A DNA stretch of 64,000 bases from Paenibacillus alvei DSM 29 (GTDB lineage: Bacteria > Bacillota > Bacilli > Paenibacillales > Paenibacillaceae). The stretch lies in the NCBI RefSeq assembly GCF_000293805.1, contig NZ_AMBZ01000022.1, forward strand, positions 1-64,000, read 5' to 3'. Positions 49,803-59,720 of the stretch are shown piece after piece (the stretch's first letter is position 1; the number at the start of each line of letters is the position of its first letter). Both the position numbers and the translations under genes were made by a program. The notes beneath the pieces are model-generated. The model saw only the letters and a list, made by a program, of their open reading frames with translations. It had not been told where the DNA came from and did not search any database.

Positions 49803-50051
49803 TTATTTTCGTCCGAAAATGTCTTCTACAATACCAATAGTGAATCCTACAATTTCAGCAATAGTTTTAGAATCTACCTTGTTTTTTATGTTGTCAGGAA
49901 GCTTGTTATACAGACCGTAAACAATCTCTCCTTCCTTGTTCCGAAGCGTCTCAATCAAGGAACTGATCACAACGTCATAAACCTTGTTCGGTTGTTTAAA
50001 ATAAAGAATAACGATTAGAGCGACAACCAGTAAAGCGATTACGTATTCCAT
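49803..50051 (-). CDS. Membrane-anchored lysis-cassette protein
   Basis: 82 aa; N-terminal TM (VIALLVVALIVILYF) then a soluble helical part. ATG after AAGGAGATG. Possibly a holin accessory. Confidence 0.55.
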   Translation of the reverse strand: MEYVIALLVVALIVILYFKQPNKVYDVVISSLIETLRNKEGEIVYGLYNKLPDNIKNKVDSKTIAEIVGFTIGIVEDIFGRK

Positions 50052-50063
50052 GGTATCATCTCC

Positions 50064-50291
50064 TTATTTCATTTGTACGAGGATTTTCTGCAACAATTGA
50101 ACATAGTCACGCAAATCAGATTTGCTCATCGTATGAGCAATAGAGAACGCTACAGACTCATCGACGCTTTCTAGCTTGATAGTATTAGTATCAGGGTCAA
50201 CGACGATGAGGTTGCGTCTATCTGCGTCAATAGGAATCTGAACCTCTTTGATTACTTCCGAAAAGTCGGAATAACGAACTACTACTTCCAT
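50064..50291 (-). CDS. Hypothetical protein, 75 aa
   Basis: Within the lysis cassette; GGTAGGTGAACG upstream. Not recognised. Confidence 0.5.
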   Translation of the reverse strand: MEVVVRYSDFSEVIKEVQIPIDADRRNLIVVDPDTNTIKLESVDESVAFSIAHTMSKSDLRDYVQLLQKILVQMK

Positions 50292-50309
50292 TGACGTTCA
50301 CCTACCTTA

Positions 50310-50531
50310 TTAGATTTTCTGCAATAGCAAGAATAGCTTAGACACAAGACCTTTTTCTGTAAGCCATTCATCACCTTTGTCTTCGAGAATGCCAACCTTC
50401 TCGCCTTTTTCAATTGCTTCAAGGTTTGTAGTGGCGATGCCAAACATAATCGGCTTCGATTTTTCCTCAACAACTACTTTAGGTTCCACCTCAATAGAAC
50501 CTTTACGTCTGTTCTGTACTTTCTCTGCCAT
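50310..50531 (-). CDS. Hypothetical protein, 73 aa
   Basis: AAAGGAGGG upstream. The first codons form a near copy of the 14-base motif. Not recognised. Confidence 0.5.
   Translation of the reverse strand: MAEKVQNRRKGSIEVEPKVVVEEKSKPIMFGIATTNLEAIEKGEKVGILEDKGDEWLTEKGLVSKLFLLLQKI
50517..50530 (-). repeat. 14-base motif variant at a start codon (minus strand)
   Basis: TGGCAGAGAAAGTA on the minus strand, 12/14, starting in the ATG of the 73-aa gene. Same orientation as local transcription. Confidence 0.4.
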
Positions 50532-50544
50532 TATAAGCCCTCCT

Positions 50545-51489
50545 TTATTTCTGTGTTCTACTCATGATAGTGAACGTTAAACTAGCCAATTCGCCAGCGG
50601 TGAGCGTACCAGATTCAACTTTCTTCACCCAAACTTCTGGACTATTGATGACTGGTTCGCCATTAGTACCAATGACTTTGTTGTACTTGCGTACACCATT
50701 AATGATTTCATTTTTCTGCCATGTTTCCATTTTCATAGGCTCATCATCCTCATCTTTCTTTTCAATATTTGACCAAACCCAACTACCATCACTAATCTTA
50801 CGAATATTAGCATCAGTCCACTGTTCAGCGTATTTAACAGCATCAGCATACGCTATGAAGTCTTTAAGATACTTATTGCCCTGATATACAGCGTAAAGTG
50901 GTTTAGGCGGTTCTGTAGCTTGGCAATCTGCCAATTCATTAACAACATCTTGAATGAACTGCGCCTTACTGATACCCATGATCTTCAACGCATTCTTGAA
51001 TGGGTCTACCTTACGATCAGGGTCAAGTTCATCATGACCAACAATTTTCTTGCGAGGGTCAATATTAAACTTGTAGCAGAGATACGCATGATACCAAACA
51101 TAACGCTTGTATGCTTCTTTATTATTGATACTACCTTTTTTGTTTGAATAGCAAAGCTCAACACCAATAGCAACATCATTTGCATCTGCACCAAACAGCT
51201 TGTTATCTGTAGGTACGTTGTACAATACATGCCAAGCCTTCTCTGGTGCGCCTGTGGTTGCAGGAATGCATTCGATAATATCATTGTGGTCAATGAACGT
51301 ATGTGCCGAAGCAGATATTTCATTACGAGAATTTTCGTAGTATCCTACATTTCCTTTGGCTGTACTTCCATCGTTCCCTGTGTCGTGAGACACAATAAAC
51401 CCAACGTATGGCATCTTAATACCAGAGCGCCTTTTAGAATTGGGTGTAAGGTACTGCTTCTTGATATCGTATTTCATCTTGAATGACAT
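50545..51489 (-). CDS. N-acetylmuramoyl-L-alanine amidase (endolysin)
   Basis: Cleaves the stem peptide from the glycan chain at lysis. Amidase_2 domain over about residues 20-175: FIVSHDTGN (first zinc His), SAHTFIDHNDII, AWHVLYN, GVELCYSN and GHDELDPDRKVDP (closing zinc ligands). The C-terminal 130 residues are probably the wall-binding part. 314 aa. ATG after AAAGGAGG. Confidence 0.88.
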   Translation of the reverse strand: MSFKMKYDIKKQYLTPNSKRRSGIKMPYVGFIVSHDTGNDGSTAKGNVGYYENSRNEISASAHTFIDHNDIIECIPATTGAPEKAWHVLYNVPTDNKLFGADANDVAIGVELCYSNKKGSINNKEAYKRYVWYHAYLCYKFNIDPRKKIVGHDELDPDRKVDPFKNALKIMGISKAQFIQDVVNELADCQATEPPKPLYAVYQGNKYLKDFIAYADAVKYAEQWTDANIRKISDGSWVWSNIEKKDEDDEPMKMETWQKNEIINGVRKYNKVIGTNGEPVINSPEVWVKKVESGTLTAGELASLTFTIMSRTQK

Positions 51490-51508
51490 ACCATTACCTC
51501 CTTTAATA

Positions 51509-51522
51509 TACTTTCTTTGGCT
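51509..51522 (-). repeat. 14-base motif copy before the endolysin (minus strand)
   Basis: AGCCAAAGAAAGTA, 13/14, on the minus strand directly before AAAGGAGG of the endolysin. Followed by TATATT. Confidence 0.65.
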
Positions 51523-51534
51523 TCCGAAAAATAC

Positions 51535-51825
51535 TTACGGAAGCCTTGGTTCTCGCCTGTCTTCTTGCTTGTGTTCATCATCTAACTGTGGTACATTCGG
51601 GTCATCGTCCTCGCCTTCACGCTTGTACGTGGTAATTTGCTCAACTACCTTCATGCCTGTAAATGCTCCCAATTCATAAGTGAGTAACATAAGCATATTT
51701 CCAGAAATATCACCAACTGCGATTGCTTGATACAAAGCAACACCTAACGTAATGAAGAAAGAGACGATGATTGCTGAGATTTTTGTTTCATCAAACGACA
51801 ATCCATCCTTTACCCACTTCATCAC
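51535..51825 (-). CDS. Holin-like protein
   Basis: 96 aa with two TM segments (about residues 18-35 and 43-62) and a charged Asp/Glu tail, the layout of small phage holins of the SPP1/BhlB type. Directly before the endolysin. Start GTG 51825 or ATG 51822. Confidence 0.65.
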   Translation of the reverse strand: MMKWVKDGLSFDETKISAIIVSFFITLGVALYQAIAVGDISGNMLMLLTYELGAFTGMKVVEQITTYKREGEDDDPNVPQLDDEHKQEDRREPRLP

Positions 51826-51828
51826 CCA

Positions 51829-52173
51829 TCACCCATCCCTATCCCTAAACAATTGAAGTTCTGTACGCAAATCGTCAACCTTAACTTGTAGACGCTTGTT
51901 CTCCAATGTCAATTCCAGATTGATTTTATGAAGTTGCGCCACTTCTTCGCTCAAAGTCCTGATTTCCTCTCTTGCTCCTTCGAGGTCTGTTTTGTATTCA
52001 GTGATTATCTCCCTTAGCTCCTGCCTAAAAATCTTTTCATCTTCTGATAATGCTTTTCTGTCGCTCATAGTTATGTCTTTTCTGTTGGTATTCTTTGTCG
52101 CCCATAGCGTGCCAAGAGATCCTATAATTGCAGTTATTGCAGGAACGACAATTTGCATAACCTCTGGTGTCAT
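51829..52173 (-). CDS. TM-coiled-coil lysis protein (XhlA/BhlA-like)
   Basis: 114 aa; N-terminal TM (QIVVPAITAIIGSLGTLW), then a coiled coil to the end. First of the lysis genes; AAGGGGTG upstream. XhlA-like partners act with holin and amidase. Confidence 0.55.
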   Translation of the reverse strand: MTPEVMQIVVPAITAIIGSLGTLWATKNTNRKDITMSDRKALSEDEKIFRQELREIITEYKTDLEGAREEIRTLSEEVAQLHKINLELTLENKRLQVKVDDLRTELQLFRDRDG

Positions 52174-52271
52174 CGGGAATCACCCCTTTTCTACAAGAAA
52201 AATAGTGTCACTCCCTCTCTTTATATAAAGTGATGAGAGTTATCCAAGTTCGATAAATCGACAACTTACAA

Positions 52272-52304
52272 AAAATAAGGGAATGTCTTTTAGACATTCC
52301 CTTA
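52272..52304 (-). terminator. Intrinsic terminator
   Basis: AAGGGAATGTC / GACATTCCCTT with six T on the minus strand, ending the 120-aa gene. Confidence 0.8.
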
Positions 52305-52309
52305 TGGTA

Positions 52310-52672
52310 TTACAGAACTACTTCTGTAGAGCCTGTGAAGCCATCACTCTTCGCTTTGAGAGCGGTGATAGCTGTCTCGATGCGTTCTTGAACTGTGTCG
52401 GAGAAGGCATTCGCTACATCTTCTGCTTTCGCACCATACTGCGCTTGCGTAAATACGCGAGTAATTGGGAAATCAGTTGGCAAATACTTGAACGCATCAC
52501 CAATAGTTGCTTCTGCCGTAGTGCCACCCTTCTTCTTCAATTCGCCACCGATATTGATGGACAATTTTCCGAAGTCGGAGAACAATTCTGTTTCTACATC
52601 CTGTACGTCAGCGATAGAAATAGCAACCTCATAATTGTTGCTTGCCAACTTCTTATCAATAACCAGTTTCAT
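52310..52672 (-). CDS. Small structural-like protein, 120 aa
   Basis: ATG 52672 after AAAGAGGTTG. Acidic alpha/beta protein between tail and lysis genes, with its own terminator. No family recognised; a virion or late cytoplasmic protein. Confidence 0.55.
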   Translation of the reverse strand: MKLVIDKKLASNNYEVAISIADVQDVETELFSDFGKLSINIGGELKKKGGTTAEATIGDAFKYLPTDFPITRVFTQAQYGAKAEDVANAFSDTVQERIETAITALKAKSDGFTGSTEVVL

Positions 52673-52833
52673 ATTATCAACCTCTTTCTTCGTCATAATT
52701 GGGGGAGTCACTATAGAAAGTGTTATTGAGGGTGAATATTCTCATTTTTTCACCATCAATGTTTTACTGCATTTTTCATCCTATCATTCTGAATAAAATC
52801 CAGATTCAATTTAGAGTTCTTAATGAAAATTAT

Positions 52834-52864
52834 ATAGCCCTACAGCTATGAGCTATAGGGCTAT
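52834..52864 (-). terminator. Terminator after the giant tail gene
   Basis: ATAGCCCTATAGCT / AGCTGTAGGGCTAT on the minus strand with a T-rich tail. Confidence 0.65.
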
Positions 52865-52867
52865 CTT

Positions 52868-55800
52868 TTACATTATGAAGGCATAACCTTCGTCATCAAC
52901 TGGCATTCTGATTGTAAGCGTTGTCGGCATATCGCTTGCCCACCATACTCGTACATTCATACTTGATTTGATCTCTTTAAACTCTCCATATGGAATAGAG
53001 AGACTACATTTCAAGTAACCAGACAAGATGTTAATACTACCCTCAATCGCACTCGCACCAATAACAAATACCTTGGACTGTAAATCATTTCGATGTGGAA
53101 CAATAATTTTGGATTTGATCTGAATGTGGTCATTTCCCCTTACGTTAATATTTGAGTCTACTGAACTAGAGAATACGACACTTAAACTACAATGTAGAGT
53201 ATCATTGCTGACGGATAGACTACCGCCAATTTCATCTTCTCTGTATCCTCTGACCACGAACGTCGAATATAGATCATGTCTATGCAAAACAAAGACACTA
53301 CTTGGCATGTCAGGCTTAGATACGCTAATGCTACCTTCTACCTCACTGTCGTCTAATTGTATGACAATAATGTTAGATGGAACATCTTCTCTATTCAGAA
53401 CGTATACGCTCGAAATAAGGTCTGGAACACCAACAAACATCGAACCATCGATTTCATTAATGTCTGATCTTCTTACTGTGACGTTCGATTTAAGATCGTC
53501 ATCATCTGTTTGAGTTACAATCACACTACAGAATACGTCTCCCTGATTAATGAACAAACTTCCCCAAATCGAATCTTTGTCCTTAATCTTGATGTTTGAT
53601 GGTAGGCTTTTGTCAATGTTGTAGAACGGAACTTTCAAACTCGACTTTAAATCACTTCTATAAAGAACGAATGTGTTTGAAGGCATGTTACTGTGACCAA
53701 AGCTACTATTCACAGGATTGTAGTATTCAATTTCTAATACTGGTCTTACATTGCTAATACTTGCTTCTCTAGCGTAGAATTGTAAGTTCTCATGTTCATG
53801 TTCGTCAATGAACTTCAAAAGCAGTCCTTTATTTACACTTGGATCAAGATACCATTCATTCACAATATCTATGATGTCAAACTCAACATATCCTACAGTC
53901 TGACCTATTGAACTCGTTGTCACCAAGTCGAATGTTTCCTCATGGTTTTTCCATGTGACACTTGTTTCATTCCAGTCAAACTTATTCTTAAAAGCACCAA
54001 CTCTATAATTATCTGTTTTGGCTATGCTATTATACAACTTCATTTTAGCCTTAGTAATTATTTGATCTTTTGGAAGAGCGCTAATATCGAATTGCACCAA
54101 CGAACGATATAACTCATTGAATACAGTTGAATAACCAACAAGCATCGACTGTTCAACACCGTAGTTAAATGTTGGCGCTCCTTCGCGAACGAATGCATCT
54201 TGAATAGGATTAAATCCTACAACTGTTCTTGGTGGAGGTATTACATCCACTATACCTTGCGCTCTATTGTAGAACGGAATTTTGATTGTGGAAACCAACT
54301 CTGATGTAACTTTAACGACTACACTAGATGGTATTGAAGAATATGCTACTGGCGTAATGTTCACTCGTCCTTGGGCGCGGTTGTACAGATTTACATATAG
54401 ATTAGATGATAAATCAATTCTATCTTTAATATATAAAGATGAATAAAGCTGTGATCCGTACACTTCTTGGACACCTATCAATTCAAGTTGACCAATGTTA
54501 ACGAAATTAAAATAACTTTCCAGAACTACCAATCTATAATATCTAAACTTTTCGGCAGGATTCCCTAGTATTGTATAACTTCTAACTTCGTCTGTTCCCC
54601 ACGAAGGTTCATTTGTTCTCTTGTCAATTTCAATCCAATTAACTTCATCATTACTAGCAAGTAATCTGAAAGATTTAATAACTCCGTTATTTGTAAATGC
54701 AGAAATTTTATACGAAGAAATATACTTTTCATTCCCTACTCCATAATCTATTTGTATCCATTCTCCTGATGTTTTTCCAGTAGAGGTCTGCCAATAGCCC
54801 GAAGTGGATTTATTGAATGCTCTCCACGCATAGTTAGTACTACTAAAAGATGATGCAGATATAACGTAAGGTGCTGGCGTATTATTAGAAGTCATTGCTG
54901 GTATATCTGTAAAGTTATCTTTAATAATAATTACACTTGTACCCTTTACGTTAATGTTACTCGTTAAATTACTTCGATGTTTAACATAAACCTTAGTTTC
55001 GATTTGTGATCCATATACTGTTGTCGGGCCAAATAGTTCCAACTGATTTACTGTAAGCATTCTATCGGCTTCTCCTTCAATAATATGTAGCCTATAGAAC
55101 CTAAATTTTTCAGTTATACTTCCCTTATCAACTTTATAAGATCTTCGCTCATATGCTGTCCAACCAACTTCATTCTCTCGGCTGTCAAACAAGTACCAGT
55201 TTATCTCATCATTACTAGCAAGCAAATTGAATTTCTTGGGTGCATTCTGTGTGTTGCTAGGAAATTTAGAATGTGTAATTGCATACGATGACACAAATTT
55301 CTCATTTCCAGAGCCATAATCGATCTGTAACCACTCATTATTTTTCCCTGTAGATATCCAGCAATCATTAACAACATCAACAATTTTGTCAAAAGCTTTC
55401 CATGCAGGATACGAATAAGAGTAAACCGATGATGCCTTTGCGACATACGGAGCAGGAGCATTGTCTGCTGTCATTTTAGGTATTTCAACATTGTAGTTGT
55501 CATCAAAGATTATAAATGTGGCTCCACGAATGTTTATGCTACCTGAAATATCTTTTCTTTGTGGTATTATAATACTAGACCGCAACTGAGATGCCATATG
55601 TGGAGCGTTTTCATAGTATTCTATCTCTGCTATATTGAAATTAGTAGGATTATATCCGCTATGGAATGTAAGTCTATACTTAGTATATCTATTTAAGTTT
55701 ATAAACTCATAGCTTCTCTTTTGTCCATCACTCCAACTTGGTTCATTAATTCTCTCATCAAGCAGTTTCCAATCGTAACCATTGTTACTTGCATGGAGCG

Positions 55801-57538
55801 ACCACGATTTTGGCATTGATGAGTTATAATTAGAATTTGAAGTTTCAAGATTGAATATTGCATATTTGTTGATGATCTTTCCATTATTGTCACCAAAGTT
55901 AAATGTGATCCATGGTTGAAGTTCTGGAACAGTATATATTGCTCCAATTACCTCTCGCCAAATATAGTTATATTTTGAAGAAGAACCATCAAACGCCTTA
56001 TATGCTTCGTAGCCAACATTATCCCCAAAATTAGACGTCACTTCATAATTTCCGTTTTTTGACGAAGACATGTTTGGTGTAACATCAATGTTAGTATATC
56101 CTGTAGGATTAAGGAGAATATTGTTTTCACTTCGAATAGTCATAGATGATCTAATATCGCTGTTAGATCGAACGTTTATAGAACCTGCAACTTGATACCC
56201 ATATCCTTCACCAGCAAGTAGAAAACGAATTTCATACATACTATCACCGTAAGGAGTGTTATAGCTATTAAACACCAATTTATAATATCTGTACGGCAAT
56301 TTATTCGTTTCTAAATCTAATCTTTTTGAGAACTTTGTAATATTGCCCATATTAGGTTCTCTGCTGAGAGTTACCCAATTTATATCATCTGTACTGCCTT
56401 CCAAAGATGCATCAATAGGATAATATATACCACCTCTATAATACTCATACCCTGCGATTGGCTTATTATTATCTTCTCCTAAGTCTATCTTAACCCACGA
56501 GCCATGACCTTGTACTCTCCATGCAGTAGTATTTACATTTGTAGCATCTCCATCAAACGCATAGTAAATAGGATTATTTGTTTCATTAACACTTCCACTA
56601 GCTGTTAATACATATGGAGAAGGAGTTGTATTAGATGTCATTATTGGATGAATTGTAATATCAGTAAGCTTTTGATTTGGAATAACAATATAACCATCAT
56701 CTAATGAGTGATCGTTATCAAAGTATAAGTTGAAGCTAGAGAATCTAGGAGTATTAATATTTGTGGTTTCGATATATGTTCTAACTTTCAGCTTTGCATT
56801 TGACAAATCTGTTCCAATCGGAACTCCACCAATTGACCCGAGTAGCTCTAAATCATGCCACGAACCCCAAGTTGAACCGCTATCAAGAGAAATAGATGTT
56901 TGTACCCATGCATTTGTTCCTAAAGGCAAAAATTGATTCCACGTTGCATATGATCCTTTATAAACACCAGCACTAGAGATGTCATGTATAGATTCACGAT
57001 AGCCTTTGTAGAGCTGACCAAGATAAACTTCCCCTTCATATACAGATATAGGATATGGATCATTTCTTTTTGCTCTAAATCTAACATATCTTGCAAGCGT
57101 CCCTTTAAAGGTATTTAGATACTCATCCTGTCTATTTTCTCCATTCCCTACCTCTCCTAACGACACAAAGTTCGTACCATCTGTACTTACAAAGGTTTCA
57201 ACATAATGAGCATTTGAAGCACTAAGACTAAATCCAGTCCAACTCGTTCCACCAATCATAGTTGGACTTCCAAGATCAACAGTAATATCTTCTAGCATAG
57301 TATTATCATATCTAAAGAATGCTGATAAAGCCTTGATTCCATCCGTAAACATTTTATCCCCTGCATCAGCAGTCGTTAGTTTTGAGTTAAGAGTCTTTGT
57401 ATAAGGTTTATTTAAAGCTATATTCTGCTTATTCTTGTTATCAATCGTCAGTACGCCTTTGTCATCAACAATTAAAAAAGGGTCACTAAAGTAACCCTTT
57501 TGCATCTGAACTTTTGTCTGCTCATATATTCTAAACAT
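52868..57538 (-). CDS. Giant tail/receptor-binding protein with discoidin modules
   Basis: 1556 aa. At least five F5/8-type C (discoidin) carbohydrate-binding-like modules: residues about 35-175, 300-445, 490-645, 685-860 and 895-1040, with repeated cues such as APYVISAS, AFDGSS and WIQIDYG. Then a DNRLRE-type domain (QDAFVREGAPTFNYGVEQS) near 1110-1270, and a beta-rich repetitive tail of about 25-residue units. Probably a side fibre binding cell-wall sugars. ATG 57538 after GAGGGCGTG. Confidence 0.78.
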   Translation of the reverse strand: MFRIYEQTKVQMQKGYFSDPFLIVDDKGVLTIDNKNKQNIALNKPYTKTLNSKLTTADAGDKMFTDGIKALSAFFRYDNTMLEDITVDLGSPTMIGGTSWTGFSLSASNAHYVETFVSTDGTNFVSLGEVGNGENRQDEYLNTFKGTLARYVRFRAKRNDPYPISVYEGEVYLGQLYKGYRESIHDISSAGVYKGSYATWNQFLPLGTNAWVQTSISLDSGSTWGSWHDLELLGSIGGVPIGTDLSNAKLKVRTYIETTNINTPRFSSFNLYFDNDHSLDDGYIVIPNQKLTDITIHPIMTSNTTPSPYVLTASGSVNETNNPIYYAFDGDATNVNTTAWRVQGHGSWVKIDLGEDNNKPIAGYEYYRGGIYYPIDASLEGSTDDINWVTLSREPNMGNITKFSKRLDLETNKLPYRYYKLVFNSYNTPYGDSMYEIRFLLAGEGYGYQVAGSINVRSNSDIRSSMTIRSENNILLNPTGYTNIDVTPNMSSSKNGNYEVTSNFGDNVGYEAYKAFDGSSSKYNYIWREVIGAIYTVPELQPWITFNFGDNNGKIINKYAIFNLETSNSNYNSSMPKSWSLHASNNGYDWKLLDERINEPSWSDGQKRSYEFINLNRYTKYRLTFHSGYNPTNFNIAEIEYYENAPHMASQLRSSIIIPQRKDISGSINIRGATFIIFDDNYNVEIPKMTADNAPAPYVAKASSVYSYSYPAWKAFDKIVDVVNDCWISTGKNNEWLQIDYGSGNEKFVSSYAITHSKFPSNTQNAPKKFNLLASNDEINWYLFDSRENEVGWTAYERRSYKVDKGSITEKFRFYRLHIIEGEADRMLTVNQLELFGPTTVYGSQIETKVYVKHRSNLTSNINVKGTSVIIIKDNFTDIPAMTSNNTPAPYVISASSFSSTNYAWRAFNKSTSGYWQTSTGKTSGEWIQIDYGVGNEKYISSYKISAFTNNGVIKSFRLLASNDEVNWIEIDKRTNEPSWGTDEVRSYTILGNPAEKFRYYRLVVLESYFNFVNIGQLELIGVQEVYGSQLYSSLYIKDRIDLSSNLYVNLYNRAQGRVNITPVAYSSIPSSVVVKVTSELVSTIKIPFYNRAQGIVDVIPPPRTVVGFNPIQDAFVREGAPTFNYGVEQSMLVGYSTVFNELYRSLVQFDISALPKDQIITKAKMKLYNSIAKTDNYRVGAFKNKFDWNETSVTWKNHEETFDLVTTSSIGQTVGYVEFDIIDIVNEWYLDPSVNKGLLLKFIDEHEHENLQFYAREASISNVRPVLEIEYYNPVNSSFGHSNMPSNTFVLYRSDLKSSLKVPFYNIDKSLPSNIKIKDKDSIWGSLFINQGDVFCSVIVTQTDDDDLKSNVTVRRSDINEIDGSMFVGVPDLISSVYVLNREDVPSNIIVIQLDDSEVEGSISVSKPDMPSSVFVLHRHDLYSTFVVRGYREDEIGGSLSVSNDTLHCSLSVVFSSSVDSNINVRGNDHIQIKSKIIVPHRNDLQSKVFVIGASAIEGSINILSGYLKCSLSIPYGEFKEIKSSMNVRVWWASDMPTTLTIRMPVDDEGYAFIM

Positions 57539-57576
57539 CTACACACGCCCTCTCATTGTATTGAGATTTTATATTA

Positions 57577-58695
57577 TTACGCTTCATTGTACTTCGCTGT
57601 CAGCTCAAACATTCCACCCGCCAACGACTGATCGGTTGTGGTTATTTGAATGTAGAACTCAACAGATTCTTTTAGATTTAAGGAAACTGTTCCAAAATCC
57701 AAATCCTTTTCTGACACAAATGGTGATTCAGTTTTGCTTAAAACTACATTGAAGTTAGGATCATTATTGTCGTTTATCAACCGAATATCTTTAACTGCAA
57801 AATCATTGTTATTTTCAAGAAGAACTTTCTTTGGAAGACTATTTGTTCCTGCAATCATATTTCCAAAGTCAATCAATAGTATTGTTTTCCCTTTATTGTC
57901 AGAGTAGTAATCATTTGTTAGAGGGTCTTTGAAATATACATTATCATGTGGGTCATGAAAGAACTTATAAATAACCAAGGCATTATTATTGGGATCATTG
58001 CTATTGTCTAATGTGAAATAAAGATACTCTCCATCATCACTGAACCCTAATGCTCTGCATTGAGCAACACTAGTTTTTTGTTCTTCATAATGTTTACTTT
58101 CAATTTGACCATTAAGTTTATCGAATTTATAAATGGTGAAAAGTGGAGCGACTTTGTTGCTAACCGTTTGATTTACTACAAGGAAATTTTCCTTTTTAGA
58201 TAGAGAAACATTCCTCACGGTTATATTTTGAGATAAGATTAATGAATTTTGAGCTATTGGCACACCAAAATCCCCTGTATCAGCGTCAAACGGACATACA
58301 ATGAGGTATGGGCTTTGTTGAAGTGCAAATATAACAAATTTTTCATCTTCGGTTAACGCAAAATCCATAATGTAATTATATGGTATGTTGGCAGGTGCTG
58401 TTTCTGCTCCAACTAATCCGTTAGTAAATGTATGAAGCCTGAACCATGTGGTTGAATCCGTCAAATTGGATTGTATGTGTAAAATAAACTTACCGTTTTT
58501 TGTAACAACTGTTTTTAAAGGTCGATAGCCACCATAGAAGTCAGACACTTTTTTTAGTGTCCCATTATCGTAGTCAAATTCGTAAGAAATTAAATAATAG
58601 TTATTTGCTGCAAGTACATACTTTCCATCTGGTGAAAAAGAAATCGCTGATACAAAATCAGAAGAAGTATATGTTTGAATATCATAGTCTTGCGT
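57577..58695 (-). CDS. Tail protein, beta-propeller C-terminal part
   Basis: Continues the protein that begins at 59708. The frame upstream of 58548 reads SAISFSPDGKYVLAAN, a propeller blade cue matching FSHSGEYFAIS and FSPDDQYFLYGG of the first part. Later blades follow (LGFSDDGEYLYFTLDNS). The two parts join if one A is added to the A6 run at 58695-58700 (coding strand), giving 710 aa. No ribosome site supports a separate start at 58548. Confidence 0.7.
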   Translation of the reverse strand, partial: TQDYDIQTYTSSDFVSAISFSPDGKYVLAANNYYLISYEFDYDNGTLKKVSDFYGGYRPLKTVVTKNGKFILHIQSNLTDSTTWFRLHTFTNGLVGAETAPANIPYNYIMDFALTEDEKFVIFALQQSPYLIVCPFDADTGDFGVPIAQNSLILSQNITVRNVSLSKKENFLVVNQTVSNKVAPLFTIYKFDKLNGQIESKHYEEQKTSVAQCRALGFSDDGEYLYFTLDNSNDPNNNALVIYKFFHDPHDNVYFKDPLTNDYYSDNKGKTILLIDFGNMIAGTNSLPKKVLLENNNDFAVKDIRLINDNNDPNFNVVLSKTESPFVSEKDLDFGTVSLNLKESVEFYIQITTTDQSLAGGMFELTAKYNEA

Positions 58696-59708
58696 TTTTT
58701 GTTGAACCTATATATATTAAACGCAGAATATCCTCCATATAAGAAATACTGGTCATCAGGTGAAAAACAAACTGCATATTCTGCTCTGCTTCCTGGATAT
58801 CCTTTTGCCGACATAGGCATTTCATCAATCCTTTTCAGTTGATGGTTTAATTTAAACAACTGTGATTTATTTCCGTTGTAAGTGCTTATTGCAAAATACT
58901 CCCCACTATGAGAAAATGTTGCACTCTTAATTCGTGTTATCAAGTTGCTAGTAGCCATAACCTCTAAAGTTGGGTCAATTGCAATCGGATAATTTCTAGC
59001 TGGATTCTCTAGCCATTCGTAAGGAACGATTATCTTTAAGCTTATAACGCTCCCATCTCTTTTCACCTTATATCTACACTTTATACTTTCATGTTCATTA
59101 ATCTCGTATGTGATTGGTTCTGGCAAAGTGAAAACAGTCTCATCATTCTCATTCTTAAAAACGATACTTCCATACGTAGTAAAATCACCTGTTTGAATTT
59201 GATCGTTTACAAACATCGAAATCTCTGACGAGAAGTCCATTTTTCCATCTACAACAAAACCAATATCCTTTCCAATTAATGAATCATCGTACATTGGCAA
59301 AGTATTTAGAATAGTGTTGTGTTTCAGTTTTCCATAATCAACGACAAATTCCTCATCAATGCCAGTAACGCAATCTCTATAAACAACCTTATTTACATCG
59401 ACCACATCGGCAACAATGTCATTGACTCTACCAAGCCAAAGTTCATTTTCATATTCATCTTGAAATCCAACACCAAACGGTGTCCATTCAAAATATCCTT
59501 TATCAGTAACAACCTTTATCGGAGAATAATCACAAATATGATCTTTGAAGTAAGTTTTAATTGAGTTTGTAGTATTTTCATATTGATAAATAGGATTAAC
59601 ACTTGTTCTCACTGCCAGATCAATTGTCTGCTCATTTCCATTTTCATCTATATACATCGGAATAGGAATGTCTATAGACTCTTCTATTACATTAATGCCT
59701 AACGTCAT
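58590..59708 (-). CDS. Tail protein, N-terminal part (RHS/WapA-type N domain plus propeller)
   Basis: ATG 59708 after TAGGAGG. The first 270 residues resemble the N-terminal beta-sandwich of RHS/Wap-type or DNRLRE wall proteins (NPARNYPIAIDPT). Propeller blades then begin. The last 34 residues of this frame are out-of-frame sequence after the A-run break. Presumably a tail fibre or baseplate-associated adhesin. Confidence 0.7.
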   Translation of the reverse strand: MTLGINVIEESIDIPIPMYIDENGNEQTIDLAVRTSVNPIYQYENTTNSIKTYFKDHICDYSPIKVVTDKGYFEWTPFGVGFQDEYENELWLGRVNDIVADVVDVNKVVYRDCVTGIDEEFVVDYGKLKHNTILNTLPMYDDSLIGKDIGFVVDGKMDFSSEISMFVNDQIQTGDFTTYGSIVFKNENDETVFTLPEPITYEINEHESIKCRYKVKRDGSVISLKIIVPYEWLENPARNYPIAIDPTLEVMATSNLITRIKSATFSHSGEYFAISTYNGNKSQLFKLNHQLKRIDEMPMSAKGYPGSRAEYAVCFSPDDQYFLYGGYSAFNIYRFNKKRKTMIFKHILLLILYQRFLFHQMESMYLQQITII

Positions 59709-59720
59709 AATCTATACCTC

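Noticed and set aside
52716-52730. CTATAGAAAGTG on the plus strand upstream of the minus-strand 120-aa gene
   Set aside because: Wrong strand relative to local transcription and only a partial match.
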